A stretch of 39,330 nt of DNA from Acanthaster planci (lineage: Eukaryota > Echinodermata > Asteroidea > Valvatida > Acanthasteridae), in NCBI RefSeq assembly GCF_001949145.1, contig NW_019091693.1, positions 115,255 through 154,584 on the forward strand, in the 5' to 3' direction. The notes below the pieces were generated by a model that was not told the origin of the DNA, did not search any database, and worked only from the letters and a program-made list of their open reading frames with translations. The position numbers and the translations under genes were made by a program. This document shows positions 38,973 to 39,330 of the stretch, piece after piece (position 1 is the first letter of the stretch; each line of letters starts with the position of its first letter).

Positions 38973-39330
38973 CTGTGTAAAGTTAAAGAATTGTTAAAAA
39001 AATAACATTTACAGAAGACTAGCATTTATTGTAGCGTATGAGAAAGTATTATATGGCATTACTGATGATAAACCAATGTTGCTTTAGTTTGTTTCTTGGG
39101 CTTGCACATGTATGTAGTGTACTTAATCATTCTAAATACCTGTGTAATATTGTACTATTTTTTAACGTACAGTACGTAACATGTTAACGTAAGATGTAGA
39201 AGAAAAAAGATTGTCCTGCCCATTCTGTTATTTTTTGTTAAGTCTTGAATTTAAATTATTTTATTTTGATCTTTATTTCTGATAACATGAAAGCTGTGCG
39301 GTAATCCTATTTCAGTGTTTACTTTGTGTG
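38973..39330. other. Intron upstream of copy 2 exon B (to window end)
   Basis: AT-rich, no exon seen. By analogy with copy 1 (about 285 bases between exons A and B) the RING exon could begin near or just past the window edge, but no RING cysteines are found here. Confidence 0.45.

Overview
This window is metazoan nuclear DNA, probably from a marine invertebrate. Genes are split by GT-AG introns. Six or more eukaryotic transposon classes lie nested in one another, the DNA is AT-rich, and ACATGTAC and TAGGCCTA words recur. The mix (Ngaro/DIRS, Penelope, Gypsy, Harbinger, piggyBac, RAG1-like) and a CCCTAA-type telomere-like word fit a deuterostome such as an ambulacrarian or amphioxus, but the species cannot be fixed from sequence alone. 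No rRNA, tRNA, CRISPR or clearly intact single-copy host gene was found. This is an accessory, transposon-dominated region.

Layout. 1-1.5 kb is a noncoding repeat rich in GACGTC palindromes. 1.6-4 kb holds a recombinase-like ORF fragment, a broken piggyBac C-terminus, and a broken Gypsy gag with a tRNA-Leu-type primer-binding site. 5.6-6.3 kb is a PHD-like exon with one nonsense codon. 6.6-8.5 kb is an unclassified repeat (X) interrupted by element Y, which has 87-bp terminal inverted repeats and a decayed C2H2/acidic gene. 8.6-13.1 kb is a Harbinger-like pair: a four-exon Myb/SANT gene (+) facing a DDE transposase (-). 14.3-17.3 kb is a Penelope-like element (RT plus GIY-YIG) with a 10-bp target-site duplication, inserted into a second copy of X that lacks Y. 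17.6-22.4 kb is mostly unassigned.

The main result is in the right half. Two minus-strand, multi-exon genes (22.5-26.5 kb and 35.8-39.0 kb) encode RAG1-like proteins. Copy 1 carries a RAG1-type RING and a second zinc finger. Both copies carry a DDE core whose catalytic and zinc-binding residues are spaced almost as in vertebrate RAG1. All introns that can be compared sit at the same places, with one phase uncertainty. The copies differ strongly in sequence, so they look like separate members of one intron-bearing, RAG1-related transposon or gene family. I recall the molluscan N-RAG-TP element as the closest described precedent. Both copies carry lesions.

Between them lie a degenerate Ngaro/DIRS element (gag, RT-RNase H, tyrosine recombinase, SGNH hydrolase), which abuts or interrupts the RING exon of copy 1, and a 3'-truncated Gypsy element with its 5' LTR. 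No RAG2-like kelch gene was recognised and no element termini were found. Whether these genes are mobile or fossil is inference.
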